A stretch of DNA of 64,000 bases, taken from the NCBI RefSeq assembly GCF_030817215.1, contig NZ_JAUSZA010000001.1, positions 5,616,501 to 5,680,500 of the forward strand, read 5' to 3'. Every line of letters begins with the position of its first letter. Within the stretch, counting starts at the first letter, position 1. Shown one piece after another: positions 27,836-36,693 of this stretch. A program made the position numbers and the translations under genes. Below the pieces are notes generated by a model that worked only from the letters and a program-made list of their open reading frames with translations, had not been told where the DNA came from and ran no database searches. The DNA is from Paenibacillus sp. V4I3 (GTDB taxonomy: Bacteria > Bacillota > Bacilli > Paenibacillales > NBRC-103111).

Positions 27836-29014
27836 ATGAATCCCCCTCGAAGAGGAACGCCGGATTTTCTGCTGCTATTTTTAACCTTTGTACTTGTTTG
27901 TTTCGGTCTTGCTATGGTCTTCAGTGCAAGCTCAATGACGAGTGCTTTTTATGACAAATATAATAATGATCCATGGTTCTTTACAAAAAAGCAGCTCATG
28001 GCGGTAGGATTAGGGACAGTCGGCATGCTTTTCTGTATGAACCTCCATTACACCAAGCTGAAAAAATTGGTTATTCCTGCTTTCTTTGTTATCGTTGTGC
28101 TCCTTGTTCTTGTTATTTTCACTTCAAAATCAAATGGTGCCGCTAGCTGGTTTAATGTAGGTAAATTTGGCATTCAGCCAACGGAATTTGCCAAACTAAT
28201 CGTTATTCTTTATTTAGCTTCTCTCATTAGTAATAAAGAAGAGAAGTTCCGTAATTTCAAGAAGGGGCTGCTCCCTGCCTTGGTGATCGTCGGATTTGTC
28301 AGCATACTTATCATGCTCCAGCCAGATTTGGGCTCCTGTATGATCCTGCTAGTTTGTTCTGCCATTGTCATCATTGTGGGCGGCTCCAACTTAAAGCATA
28401 TCTTCTTTTTGGGGACAGGCCTTGCTGCAATCGGCACCATGGTTGTTACTCTTTACTTACTAAAAAATAACACAGCAGAAACGTCGAGCAGTTACCGTGT
28501 GAACCGTCTAACCTCGTTTCTTGATCCATGGGCCGATACTTCGGATACTGGGTATCAGGTCGTCCAATCCTTATTCGCATTCGGACACGGCGGACTGACT
28601 GGCGCAGGATTCGGTCAAGGCATTCAGAAGCTGCATTATTTACCTGAAGCTCATAACGACTTCATTTTTGCAATCATTGGGGAAGAGTTTGGTTTTATTG
28701 GGAGTTCCCTATTTATCCTTATCTTCCTGCTCTTTATATGGCGTGGTATCCTCGTCGCTGTTCGCAGTCCCGATTTGTTCGGCATGGTAGCCGGAGTTGG
28801 CATTATGAGTATTTTTGCCTTCCAAGCTGTCATCAATATCGGTGGCGTTACAGGATCCATTCCACTTACCGGTGTAACCTTGCCATTTATATCAGCAGGC
28901 GGCTCCTCCATGATGGTCTCTCTCATCAGTATGGGGATCCTGCTCAGTATATCTCGGGAACAAACACACAAAGAAGATGCAAAACCCAAAAAAAGACCCA
29001 ATCGATTTCAGTAA
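27836..29014 (+). CDS. ftsW: SEDS-family peptidoglycan polymerase, FtsW type
   Basis: Polytopic membrane protein that polymerises lipid II in the divisome together with a class B PBP. 392 residues, about ten helices; it opens PDFLLLFLTFVLVCFGLAMVFSAS, with the extracellular loop (PWADTSDTGYQVVQSLFAFGHGGLTGAGFGQG region), LPEAHNDFIFAIIGEEFG and the terminal LPFISAGGSSMM, all SEDS signatures. In B. subtilis ftsW (ylaO) neighbours ylaN, and a ylaN gene lies 1.7 kb away here, supporting FtsW over RodA/SpoVE. The last codons form part of the terminator stem. ATG 27836 follows GAGGAAA. Confidence 0.88.
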   Translation: MNPPRRGTPDFLLLFLTFVLVCFGLAMVFSASSMTSAFYDKYNNDPWFFTKKQLMAVGLGTVGMLFCMNLHYTKLKKLVIPAFFVIVVLLVLVIFTSKSNGAASWFNVGKFGIQPTEFAKLIVILYLASLISNKEEKFRNFKKGLLPALVIVGFVSILIMLQPDLGSCMILLVCSAIVIIVGGSNLKHIFFLGTGLAAIGTMVVTLYLLKNNTAETSSSYRVNRLTSFLDPWADTSDTGYQVVQSLFAFGHGGLTGAGFGQGIQKLHYLPEAHNDFIFAIIGEEFGFIGSSLFILIFLLFIWRGILVAVRSPDLFGMVAGVGIMSIFAFQAVINIGGVTGSIPLTGVTLPFISAGGSSMMVSLISMGILLSISREQTHKEDAKPKKRPNRFQ

Positions 29015-29032
29015 AATCGATTGGGTCTTTTT
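28989..29032. terminator. Bidirectional terminator embedded in the 3' end of ftsW
   Basis: A perfect 19-bp inverted repeat, AAAAAGACCCAATCGATTT, with a 5-base loop CAGTA that contains part of the stop codon. Left arm and loop encode the last eight or so residues of FtsW. A/T runs on both sides allow termination of ftsW (+) and of the convergent Asp23 gene (-), whose stop lies 2 bp further on. Confidence 0.9.
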
Positions 29033-29033
29033 G

Positions 29034-29414
29034 CTATTTTACACGATGTGGATCGTCTGCTGTCTCATCTTCCTTGAACGCGACGCCTTCCACCTTGACG
29101 TTGACCTCCACCACGGTTAGTCCAGTCATATTTTCAACAGCTTCTCTCACGTTTTCTTGGAGATCCCTGCATACATCCTGAATACGGGAACCGTAATTAA
29201 CGATAACACGTAGATCGATGGCTGCCTCTACTTGCCCAACCTCAACAGAAACGCCACGCTGCACGTTCTTACCACTGAGTCGCTTAGCTAAGCCTTCCGA
29301 GATACCCCCTGACATGCCTGCTATGCCTGCTGTCTCCAGAGCTGCAAGTCCTGCAATTGTCGATACTACATCATCAGAAATACGAATTAAACCGGTTTGA
29401 TTGTCTTCGGACAT
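29034..29414 (-). CDS. Asp23/Gls24 family envelope stress protein
   Basis: 126-residue Asp23/Gls24 domain protein, related to B. subtilis YqhY/YloU; such proteins are cytoplasmic or membrane-associated and linked to envelope or fatty-acid homeostasis. Typical pattern: GLIRISDDVVSTIAGLAALETAG, then VEVGQVEAAIDLRVIVNYG and LQENVREAVENMTGL. ATG 29414 (MSEDNQTGL) follows GAGGAG by 9 bp; the longer in-frame start reads through that site and is rejected. It is convergent with ftsW and shares its terminator. Confidence 0.9.
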   Translation of the reverse strand: MSEDNQTGLIRISDDVVSTIAGLAALETAGIAGMSGGISEGLAKRLSGKNVQRGVSVEVGQVEAAIDLRVIVNYGSRIQDVCRDLQENVREAVENMTGLTVVEVNVKVEGVAFKEDETADDPHRVK

Positions 29415-29609
29415 ACAGATCAACTCCTCATAAGATCTTTGGGTGGAGCTCAAAGTCTCTCCACTCTGGTATAAATCTATTGTAATAAGTTCACTAGATG
29501 AAAGCAAGAACAGCGACAATAGACAAATCGAATTTACATTGGGTTCCAAAGTAGGTATATTAAAAGAAGTCAAAAAGTACCAATAAAAGAATGAGTCGGA
29601 GGGTTTACT

Positions 29610-30656
29610 TTGAAAGGAAAATTGTTTTACATCGGGTTAATCATTTCTTTCGTTACAACGGGTATCGCTCATTACATGCATCTGAATTCAACACTTCAAT
29701 TCGTTATTGCTTGTATAGCGATCATTTTTGTAGCTGGATTTCTTGGTAAAGCAACAGAAAGTGTTGCCCACTATGCAGGTGAGCGCGTAGGTGGATTCCT
29801 CAATGCAACATTCGGTAACGCAGCTGAGTTAATAATTGCATTCTTCTTAGTTAGAGACGGATTGTTCGATGTCGTTAAAGCCAGTCTCACCGGAGCCATA
29901 ATCGGTAATCTGCTGCTTGTTCTGGGACTGAGTATATTTGCAGGTGGGTTAAAGTTCAAAGAACAGTCATTTAACGTAAAACTTGCATCACACAATTCTT
30001 CCTTAATGATTCTTGGAGTTGTTGCGTTATTCATTCCAGCCATCTTCGCAGGTGGATTAACAACCAAAGAAACGTCAACAATGAGCATGATTGTCGCCAT
30101 ATTACTGATAGTCGCCTACTTGCTTTGGCTTCTATTCTCCATGGTTACACACAAAAATATACTTTCTGATGAAGCCATTGAACATGGTGAGGCTGCGTGG
30201 TCCAAAGGAACTTCCATTCTTTTTCTAATCCTAGCCACAGTCATGGTAGCTTTCACTAGTGAGTGGTTAGTTGGAACACTAGAAGAAGTTACCCATAGAT
30301 TTGGATTGTCAGAGCTGTTTGTAGGGGCATTCCTCATTGCCATTATCGGAAATGCCGCGGAGCATAGCGCAGCCGTGATGATGGCCATGAAGAATAAAAT
30401 GGGCGCAGCCGTAGAAATAGCAATCGGCAGTTCGTTGCAGATCGCCTTATTCGTTGCTCCTGTGCTTGTACTTGTCAGTTTCTTCGTAAGTGGAACACCC
30501 ATGAACATTATCTTCACCACCTATGAACTTGCTGCCATCGGAGTCGCCGTCTTTATTACGAAGTCGATAACCCAAGATGGCTCCACCAACTGGTATGAGG
30601 GTCTCCTGTTACTCGTTGTCTACATCATTCTAGGCGTCGTATTCTTCCTCGTCTGA
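29610..30656 (+). CDS. Ca2+/H+ exchanger of the CaCA superfamily (Cax/ChaA type)
   Basis: 348-residue membrane antiporter exporting Ca2+ in exchange for H+. Two homologous halves carry the alpha repeats: GGFLNATFGNAAELIIAFFL (about 62-81) and AFLIAIIGNAAEHSAAVMMA (about 241-260), with the conserved GN(A)AE motifs. About eleven helices; closest type YfkE/VCX1. The start is TTG 29610 after GGAGGG. It is another Ca2+ transporter in the same window as the Ca2+ ATPase; there is no common operon. Substrate preference is inferred from the family. Confidence 0.92.
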   Translation: MKGKLFYIGLIISFVTTGIAHYMHLNSTLQFVIACIAIIFVAGFLGKATESVAHYAGERVGGFLNATFGNAAELIIAFFLVRDGLFDVVKASLTGAIIGNLLLVLGLSIFAGGLKFKEQSFNVKLASHNSSLMILGVVALFIPAIFAGGLTTKETSTMSMIVAILLIVAYLLWLLFSMVTHKNILSDEAIEHGEAAWSKGTSILFLILATVMVAFTSEWLVGTLEEVTHRFGLSELFVGAFLIAIIGNAAEHSAAVMMAMKNKMGAAVEIAIGSSLQIALFVAPVLVLVSFFVSGTPMNIIFTTYELAAIGVAVFITKSITQDGSTNWYEGLLLLVVYIILGVVFFLV

Positions 30657-30673
30657 ATACATAACAAAGACAA

Positions 30674-30705
30674 AAAAAGTAACCCATTGTGAAGGGTTAC
30701 TTTTT
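30674..30705. terminator. Bidirectional terminator between the exchanger and ylaN
   Basis: AAAAAGTAACCC pairs with GGGTTACTTTTT around an 8-base loop, with A/T runs on both sides. The right arm overlaps the ylaN stop region, so it serves both convergent genes. Confidence 0.88.
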
Positions 30706-30984
30706 GTTATTCAACGCTTCATATAGCTGCGCAAGGTTACGTTCAAGCTTGCTGAGAATTAGTTTACCAGGCATTTCGGAAATAAGTCCCGCTCGAATGG
30801 CAAAATCAATTTCTCTAGAAAGTCCGTACATTTGCGTATCTAAAACTTCTTCGTACAGTGGACATTGACGCGTTGTCAAATTCTCCATTTGCACTTCGAT
30901 TAGTTTTTCGATTTTATCTGCATCTTCTTGGAGAAGATTAAGCGCTTTTTGATTCATGTCCAGCAATAGATCAGATGAAGACAT
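30697..30984 (-). CDS. ylaN: YlaN family protein
   Basis: 95-residue cytoplasmic protein, nearly colinear with B. subtilis Yla[24 protein letters not shown] is the family core. In Bacillus and Staphylococcus YlaN is needed under iron limitation and has been reported to act with Fur. ATG 30984 (MSSSDLLLD) follows GGGGGAAG; the longer in-frame start is upstream of that site. It lies downstream of the HPr-like gene on the same strand, with a hairpin between them. Confidence 0.92.
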   Translation of the reverse strand: MSSSDLLLDMNQKALNLLQEDADKIEKLIEVQMENLTTRQCPLYEEVLDTQMYGLSREIDFAIRAGLISEMPGKLILSKLERNLAQLYEALNNKK

Positions 30985-31060
30985 TCCCAACTTCCCCCTA
31001 TACGCATAGTCATCCGTCCTTATATGATCTATATTAAGCGAAATTGGATCAATATACAAG

Positions 31061-31098
31061 AGAAGGTACCCTCAGAGATTCTGAGAGTACCTTCTTTA
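31061..31098 (-). terminator. Hairpin after the HPr-like gene
   Basis: AAGGTAC-CTCAGA pairs with TCTGAG-GTACCTT around a 3-base loop with one unpaired base per side. The T-run on the minus strand is weak (CTTCTCTTGTA), so termination may be partial, with read-through into ylaN. Confidence 0.65.
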
Positions 31099-31108
31099 AG
31101 CATGAACT

Positions 31109-31357
31109 TTATTCTTGAACAACGTTTACGCCTAAATTGTGTTTAGCGAAGACTTCAGCCATAGCGATTTTCGCTTCTTCTGCATCTGGCCCATGAACAT
31201 GAAGATCATAATTGCTGGAGCTAAGCAATGTAGTAAACAAACCTAAGATACTTTTTACATCGATATACTTATTATCATATTGGAGAACGATTGACGATCT
31301 GAATTTATTAGCTGTTTGTGAAATTTCAACAATTGCGGCATTATTAGCACTTGGCAT
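31109..31357 (-). CDS. HPr-like protein lacking the active-site histidine
   Basis: 82 residues related to the phosphocarrier HPr. The segment QTANKF ... LQYDNKYIDVKSILGL aligns with QTASKY ... LEYNGKTVNLKSIMGV of B. subtilis HPr, placing Ser36 at the regulatory Ser46. By the same alignment His15 falls on Asn5 and Arg17 on Ala7, and the first beta strand is missing. It therefore cannot accept phosphate from enzyme I by the usual route, but could be an HPr-kinase target or CcpA cofactor in the manner of Crh, or have another role. ATG 31357 has GGAGG 8 bp upstream, so the short N-terminus looks genuine. Confidence 0.8.
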   Translation of the reverse strand: MPSANNAAIVEISQTANKFRSSIVLQYDNKYIDVKSILGLFTTLLSSSNYDLHVHGPDAEEAKIAMAEVFAKHNLGVNVVQE

Positions 31358-31471
31358 ATTTCATTCCTCCATTTATTCGCATCTGAATTGGTCGCCTTGC
31401 TCCCTATATGATAACTTGGAAAGGTTACTTAACGCAACTAAAAATTTCCTTCATTCTCCAAGTGAAGCGCT

Positions 31472-32155
31472 TTACTTCGTCTTTGTTGCGATGGCTTTCT
31501 TCACGCCGTTCCCCACTAGAATCAAAACAACGAAAATACCCAGCAAAAAAAGTAGTCTTCCCTTATATTTCTGGAAATGAAATAAATCATGCGCAATCAT
31601 CGATTCCAGAAATACGATCGGCAATTTCCCCAGCAAGGTACCCCATAGAAAATGAGTAAACCGCATTCGCGTTAGCCCCGCACCAAAATTAATCGCCGAG
31701 GAAGGCAAAATAGGAATCAATCTGCCTAAAAGGACATATAGGAATCCACGTTTCTCCATCCGCTTACTAAACTGCGTCACTAACGGAAATCGCTCCAGCT
31801 TTTTCTCTACCCATGCATGTCCATAATAGCGAGCAAAATAAAAAGAGGCAACCGCTCCCAAACAAGACATTATGTAATTAACAAGAAACCCTATTTTAAT
31901 ACCGAAAATAGCAACATTCGTACCTGCTACAACAACAAATGGAATAAACGGAAAGAACGTTTGAAAAAAAATTAAAGCCATTCCGATAATTTTACCGGGC
32001 CAACCAATATCCCTTAAATGTTCAGATAGCTGTCGCATATTACTGTGAGTAAGTTTAATGCCTGTAGGGTTATAAAATAAAAAGGCAATCAAAGCAACGA
32101 GCAAAATACCAATAAAAAAAACTAGCAAAATGTGCTTTCTGTTCAACACCGACAA
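31472..32155 (-). CDS. TVP38/TMEM64 (DedA-superfamily) membrane protein
   Basis: 227 residues, five to six helices, with the family core FIPFVVVAGTNVAIFGIKIGFLVNY, FYFARYYGHAWVEKKLERF and GRLIPILPSSAINFGAGLTRM. Family members are thought to move lipids or act as membrane homeostasis factors; relatives in Bacillus are YtxB, YhjE and YqeD. The start is TTG 32155 after GGAAGGATGG. It has its own transcription unit; the 260 bp upstream contain the GGDEF terminator and AT-rich sequence. Confidence 0.85.
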   Translation of the reverse strand: MSVLNRKHILLVFFIGILLVALIAFLFYNPTGIKLTHSNMRQLSEHLRDIGWPGKIIGMALIFFQTFFPFIPFVVVAGTNVAIFGIKIGFLVNYIMSCLGAVASFYFARYYGHAWVEKKLERFPLVTQFSKRMEKRGFLYVLLGRLIPILPSSAINFGAGLTRMRFTHFLWGTLLGKLPIVFLESMIAHDLFHFQKYKGRLLFLLGIFVVLILVGNGVKKAIATKTK

Positions 32156-32383
32156 ATTTCGACCATCCTTCCCTTAGACCAAACCATTGTAACATGTTAC
32201 AGAAGGTTCAGGAAGAGAAAAGTGAGGAGTTATCTGGTTATACAACGTTAAAGTACCCTAACCTATTTCTATCCTTCATATAGTTTACCCTATCTAAGCA
32301 AATTTATTAGACTAGATAATTTTTTTCGACATTATTTGCAAATTGAGCAACCACGTACTTGATGTAAAGTGTTAGAGTGAAGC

Positions 32384-32415
32384 AAAAGCACCTGTCCTTA
32401 GACAAGTGCTTTTTA
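32384..32415 (-). terminator. Terminator of the GGDEF gene
   Basis: AAAAGCACTTGTC on the minus strand pairs with GACAGGTGCTTTT (one G-U pair) around a 4-base loop. It starts right at the stop codon. Confidence 0.75.
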
Positions 32416-34404
32416 CTAACCGATTCGAATCTGGTTACGACCGTTATTTTTAGCCTGATAGAGAGCCATATCTGCTCGATAGAACAGTGATTCTACACTA
32501 ATCTTATCTTCTTCCCAATTCCAATCCGAAACACCGCAGGAAACGGTTACTTGCGGATTTGTCTCCTCAAGAACACGAACACGAATACGTTCTGCGATTC
32601 GAATCGTTTGAGACTTGGCAACTTGGGGTAAATAGACCGCAAGCTCTTCCCCGCCCCACCTTGCTGCAATATCACTTTCCCTAATACTAGTCTTAATAAT
32701 TTGACTTACCTGGATCAAGATTTTATCGCCCACCTGATGACCGTAGGTATCATTAACCCGTTTGAAATTGTCTATATCGACTACAATGAGTGAGCCGCAG
32801 AAGTCCTTCTTTTGCATCGAATTAGCCTGTTCGTCCAAATAATGACGTACATAAAGCCCTGTCAAATTGTCTGTAATAACCATTCGTTTAACTTCAGCAT
32901 GCAGTGAAGCATTCGTCATGGCGAGACCAATATGCCCCGAAAGAACCTGCAGTAATTTGTAGTTATCATAGGAGAAGAAATTAGGCTTGCTATGCACGAC
33001 TAGAATAACGCCTTCAACTTGTCCATTCACGAGAATAGGCGAACCAATAAGCGATCTAGAGTTAGTTAACTGCATCAGCTTGGACTTGACCTTGTCATTG
33101 CTCCAATAGTCCGAAATAATAATCGGTTCTTTGGAGGTATAGACGACGCCAGAAAAGCCTTGATCTATGGTAAAAGTCTCATGAAACATCGCAGGCAAAT
33201 TAGTCGCTTGCACGATTAAATTCTCACTATTTTTGTCTGCTTGCAGGATACAACTATAATCCGCGCCAAAAATACTTAAAATCTCGCTCGATGCTGAGTT
33301 AAAGATTTCATTTAAACGCAAGCTCTGATTTAACTGCTTGGTGATTTCATTAATAAGTCGAAGCTCGTTAATCATTAAATTGGACTGTTCATACAGTTTA
33401 GCGTTTTCAAAAGCAGATCCGGCTGTATCGGCAAGCAGTGATATGAATTGCAAATCCGAAGCGTGAATCAAATCGCTCTTAGACGTCATATATAACACAC
33501 CATATACACCCTGTTTGCCAGATAATGGAGCAGCTATATGACCCGTACTTGGGCCACTATTCTCGGATGAAGGTTCAAATATGACATGCCCTTCCATAAA
33601 AGCACGTATTCGAATGTCATCCTCCGTACTATGGAAATTCAAAGGCTTCACGGATAGATTCGTAGAGTCATTATCTTGTGAAAGCAATAAGTCTACTTGT
33701 ATATTGGGATAAACGCTATGCATGCACTCAATAACTTCGGTCAATACCGAATCGACATCAATTTTGGCGTGTAGCTTCTTAGAAGCCTCAAATAAAATAT
33801 CATGTTTCTTAAACTCAAGTTCCCTGTTTAGATGCTGCATAAACAAATGGTCGTACTTACGACGATCCTCCACGCTCTGCACACTGCCTTGGAACGAAAG
33901 GGAAAGTATATAAAACAATTGTGTAAGTTCGTCTACTTCTTCAAGTGTATGGGTAAATAGTCCCAAGTATACAATTGGATTTCCCTGTGGATCTAGGACT
34001 GGAATCGAAGCAGCCAAAACGGACTTCAGTTCTTTTGCGCTCATTTCTTCGCTAGTCATTATATGCATTTTTGGATTTTCAGCACATCGTGCCAACGGAT
34101 TGTCATTGCGTTCTGCATAGCTCCATGGTGCTCCTACTTGCAGCAATGCATCAGTAAGAAGTGTATCATGGGAGCAAGCCTTAACCACTTTCAGATCCGT
34201 ATCCACGCATAGCAGTGCGGTTTGAGGCGGTAGCATCGCTTGCCCGAATTGGTGAATCCATTCATCAAAAGCATCTTGTACTGCATGATGACAATTGGAT
34301 TCCCAATAGGAAAAGTTGCTAGAAAGAACAAGTCCTTGCCGAAGAAACTCTTCGAAGTGTTCTGCACGACTATGTTGTTTCATACTACGAAGTGATTCAC
34401 TCAT
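32416..34404 (-). CDS. GAF-GGDEF diguanylate cyclase
   Basis: 662-residue soluble protein predicted to make cyclic di-GMP. An N-terminal helical/sensor region of about 200 residues resembles the sigma-54-regulator type sensor (NPLARCAENPKMHIMTSEE). Two GAF domains follow at about 205-345 and 365-490, and a GGDEF domain at about 500-662 with VVDIDNFKRVNDTYGH, active site GGEEL (584-588) and inhibitory-site RESD (575-578), five residues before it as expected. No EAL domain is attached. ATG 34404 follows AAGGAG. It could control motility, biofilm or sporulation through c-di-GMP; the signal is unknown. Confidence 0.9.
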   Translation of the reverse strand: MSESLRSMKQHSRAEHFEEFLRQGLVLSSNFSYWESNCHHAVQDAFDEWIHQFGQAMLPPQTALLCVDTDLKVVKACSHDTLLTDALLQVGAPWSYAERNDNPLARCAENPKMHIMTSEEMSAKELKSVLAASIPVLDPQGNPIVYLGLFTHTLEEVDELTQLFYILSLSFQGSVQSVEDRRKYDHLFMQHLNRELEFKKHDILFEASKKLHAKIDVDSVLTEVIECMHSVYPNIQVDLLLSQDNDSTNLSVKPLNFHSTEDDIRIRAFMEGHVIFEPSSENSGPSTGHIAAPLSGKQGVYGVLYMTSKSDLIHASDLQFISLLADTAGSAFENAKLYEQSNLMINELRLINEITKQLNQSLRLNEIFNSASSEILSIFGADYSCILQADKNSENLIVQATNLPAMFHETFTIDQGFSGVVYTSKEPIIISDYWSNDKVKSKLMQLTNSRSLIGSPILVNGQVEGVILVVHSKPNFFSYDNYKLLQVLSGHIGLAMTNASLHAEVKRMVITDNLTGLYVRHYLDEQANSMQKKDFCGSLIVVDIDNFKRVNDTYGHQVGDKILIQVSQIIKTSIRESDIAARWGGEELAVYLPQVAKSQTIRIAERIRVRVLEETNPQVTVSCGVSDWNWEEDKISVESLFYRADMALYQAKNNGRNQIRIG

Positions 34405-34604
34405 AGGCTCTCCTTCACCAACAAACTGTAGTCCTATTGATCCAGGCTAAATCTTACCTCATTTATCATACTATTTTTCTATGCTTATTGCACGATATTT
34501 TAGAATCACTTTAAAGGATTGAGACTTGACACATGCCCTTGTTTTTAATAAAATTAGAAGTCGAGTAACAACATGATTTCGGTGAATGCCATTTGTGATC
34601 ACCC

Positions 34605-34750
34605 TCACTGCTTTTGCTCCTGCCAAGACAGCGGCTGAACTACTCTTGTCAGGGAATCACATTATGATTCGTAAGCAAAACCAGGCACTTGTCTTCACCC
34701 TGACATCTAGATGCTATCTACTAAACTAATTGTTGAAAAGAAGGAGTTTT
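34605..34750 (+). promoter_or_regulatory. Structured leader of rpsD, candidate S4 autoregulatory element
   Basis: The 353 bp before rpsD contain no ORF but strong internal complementarity. TTTTGCT (34612-34618) can pair with AGCAAAA (34674-34680), and TGTCAGGG (34647-34654) with CCCTGACA (34698-34705). The two pairings cross, the arrangement of a pseudoknot. In Firmicutes rpsD is autoregulated by S4 binding to a structured leader, so this is a good candidate. The ribosome site AAGAAGGAG at about 34737 follows 30 bp further on. The structure is my reading and was not computed. Confidence 0.55.
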
Positions 34751-34756
34751 TCCTAA

Positions 34757-35356
34757 ATGTCACGTTATACAGGACCTAAATTTAAATTAAGCCGTCGTGT
34801 TGGTATTTCTTTGAGTGGTAACGGTAAAGACTTGAAACGCCCATTCCCTCCAGGTCAACATGGCCCAGGACAACGCAAAAAAATGAGCGGCTATGGCGTT
34901 CAATTAAATGAAAAACAAAAGCTTCGTCACATGTACGGTTTGAACGAGAAACAATTCCGCAACTTGTTCGATAAAGCTTCTAAACTAAAAGGTATTTCCG
35001 GTGAGAACTTCATGATCTTACTCGAAAGCCGTTTGGACAACTTGGTTTACCGTCTAGGTCTTTCCAACTCCCGCGCAGGCGCGCGTCAACTAGTTGCTCA
35101 CGGTCACGTAACTGTGAACGGCAAAAAAGTAGATATCGCTTCTTACATCGTATCTACAGGTGACGTTATTGCTCTTCGTGAAAGAAGCAAAGGTCTTTCC
35201 GCAGTGAAAGAAGCTCTTGCTAACCGTAATTACCTGCCAACTTACCTTGAGTTTAACGACGCAAGCGTAGAAGGCAAGTACATTCGTTTGCCAGAACGTT
35301 CTGAGCTTCCACAAGAAATTGACGAGAAACAAATCGTCGAGTTCTACAGCCGTTAA
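34757..35356 (+). CDS. rpsD: 30S ribosomal protein S4
   Basis: Primary 16S rRNA-binding protein and assembly initiator of the 30S body. 199 residues: [19 protein letters not shown], the [17 protein letters not shown] segment, and the S4 RNA-binding domain [37 protein letters not shown]. No N-terminal zinc-binding Cys cluster is present (the C-minus form). ATG 34757 follows AAGGAG. It is monocistronic, as in Bacillus, with a strong terminator, and codon use is ribosomal-like (high AAA, GGT, CGT). Adjacent tyrS also follows the Bacillus arrangement. Confidence 0.98.
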   Translation: MSRYTGPKFKLSRRVGISLSGNGKDLKRPFPPGQHGPGQRKKMSGYGVQLNEKQKLRHMYGLNEKQFRNLFDKASKLKGISGENFMILLESRLDNLVYRLGLSNSRAGARQLVAHGHVTVNGKKVDIASYIVSTGDVIALRERSKGLSAVKEALANRNYLPTYLEFNDASVEGKYIRLPERSELPQEIDEKQIVEFYSR

Positions 35357-35363
35357 TAAAAGC

Positions 35364-35400
35364 AAGCCCCTCAGGGATTTCCCTAAGGGGCTTTTTTTTT
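35364..35400 (+). terminator. Terminator of rpsD
   Basis: AAGCCCCT-AGGG pairs with CCCT-AGGGGCTT around ATTT, followed by nine Ts. The run ends 3 bp before the convergent tyrS stop. Confidence 0.93.
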
Positions 35401-35402
35401 CG

Positions 35403-36668
35403 TTAAGCAAACTGTACAAGGTAGTAATTCTTTTTACCGCGGCGAATAATGATATAAGACTCTCCGAGCCTACCCAAATCTCTAGTAACGGCATCGAATT
35501 GCGTTACTTTAACGCCATTGACCGTGACAGCTCCACTCTCAATATCTTGACGTGCTTGACGTTTGGATGGTGCCGCTCCAACGGAAATCAGTAAATCAAC
35601 CAACGCAATATCATCTTGATCTATGGTTGCAGATGGTACATCCTTGAACGCTTCTTCAATCTCCGTACGAGAAAGCTCTTGAATATTACCACTGAATAAA
35701 GCTGTTGTAATGTTAAGAGCACTTTCTAACGCTTCTCCACCGTGTACAAGCTTCGTAACTTCGCGGGCAAGTAATTTCTGAGCTTCCCTCTTCTCAGGCT
35801 GAGCCTGTACTTCTTCTTCGAGACGTTCAATTTCCTCATGAGAAACGAAAGTAAAATATTTCAGGAAACGGATGACATCATTGTCGGCTGTACCCAACCA
35901 AAATTGGTAGAACTGGTAAGGAGACGTTTTGCTTGCATCCAACCAAATAGCTCCGCCTTCTGTCTTTCCGAACTTTTGACCATCACTCTTTGTCACTAGC
36001 GGCAAGGTTACCCCGTAAGCACGTTTATCTGTGGATTTACCGATAAGCTCAAGACCAGCCGTAATATTACCCCATTGGTCACTTCCGCCAATTTGCACAG
36101 AGCAATTTTTCATTTCATTGAGCTTGAGGAAATCGTAAGATTGCAGAATCATATAGCTGAACTCTGTGAAAGAGATCCCTTTGGAGATCCGTGAATCAAC
36201 AGAATCCTTTGCCAACATGTAATTAACGGTAAAATTTTTGCCTACATCACGAAGGAATTCAATGACGTTCAGCGATCCAAGCCAATCGTAATTGTTGACA
36301 AGCTCTGCACTATTTTCTATTTCAGTGGAGAAGTCGAGAAAGCGAGATAACTGATTTTTAATGCTTTGTGACCAAGCCTCGACAACTTCAGGCCCATTGA
36401 GTGTTCGCTCATTGGCTTTTCCACTTGGATCACCAATCAGACCTGTTCCCCCACCAACGAGTGCCAAAGGAACGTGGCCAGCGAGCTGAAAGCGTCTAAG
36501 CGTTAGAATAGGCAGCAAGCTGCCGATATGCAAGCTGTCCGCAGTCGGGTCAAAGCCGCAATAAAGCGTAACACGCTCCTCGCTAAGCTTTTTGTCCAAG
36601 CCCTCTCGATCCGTAATTTGATGAAGCAGCCCCCGAAACTCCAAATCCTTCAAAATATCCATGTTCAT
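35403..36668 (-). CDS. tyrS: Tyrosyl-tRNA synthetase
   Basis: Class I aminoacyl-tRNA synthetase charging tRNA-Tyr. It has the HIGH-like sequence HIGS after YCGFDPTADSL, KFGKTEGG as the KMSKS-type motif, and a C-terminal S4-like RNA-binding domain (APSKRQARQDIESGAVTVNG). I start at ATG 36668 (MNMDILKDLEFRG; 421 residues), although ATG 36662 fits the AAGGAG spacing (10 bp) better than 36668 (4 bp); B. subtilis TyrS has 422 residues. The further-upstream in-frame start lies in the leader. It is controlled by a T-box leader with a UAC specifier. Confidence 0.97.
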   Translation of the reverse strand: MNMDILKDLEFRGLLHQITDREGLDKKLSEERVTLYCGFDPTADSLHIGSLLPILTLRRFQLAGHVPLALVGGGTGLIGDPSGKANERTLNGPEVVEAWSQSIKNQLSRFLDFSTEIENSAELVNNYDWLGSLNVIEFLRDVGKNFTVNYMLAKDSVDSRISKGISFTEFSYMILQSYDFLKLNEMKNCSVQIGGSDQWGNITAGLELIGKSTDKRAYGVTLPLVTKSDGQKFGKTEGGAIWLDASKTSPYQFYQFWLGTADNDVIRFLKYFTFVSHEEIERLEEEVQAQPEKREAQKLLAREVTKLVHGGEALESALNITTALFSGNIQELSRTEIEEAFKDVPSATIDQDDIALVDLLISVGAAPSKRQARQDIESGAVTVNGVKVTQFDAVTRDLGRLGESYIIIRRGKKNYYLVQFA

Positions 36669-36693
36669 CCATCTCCTTTTTTTCCTTAAAATA

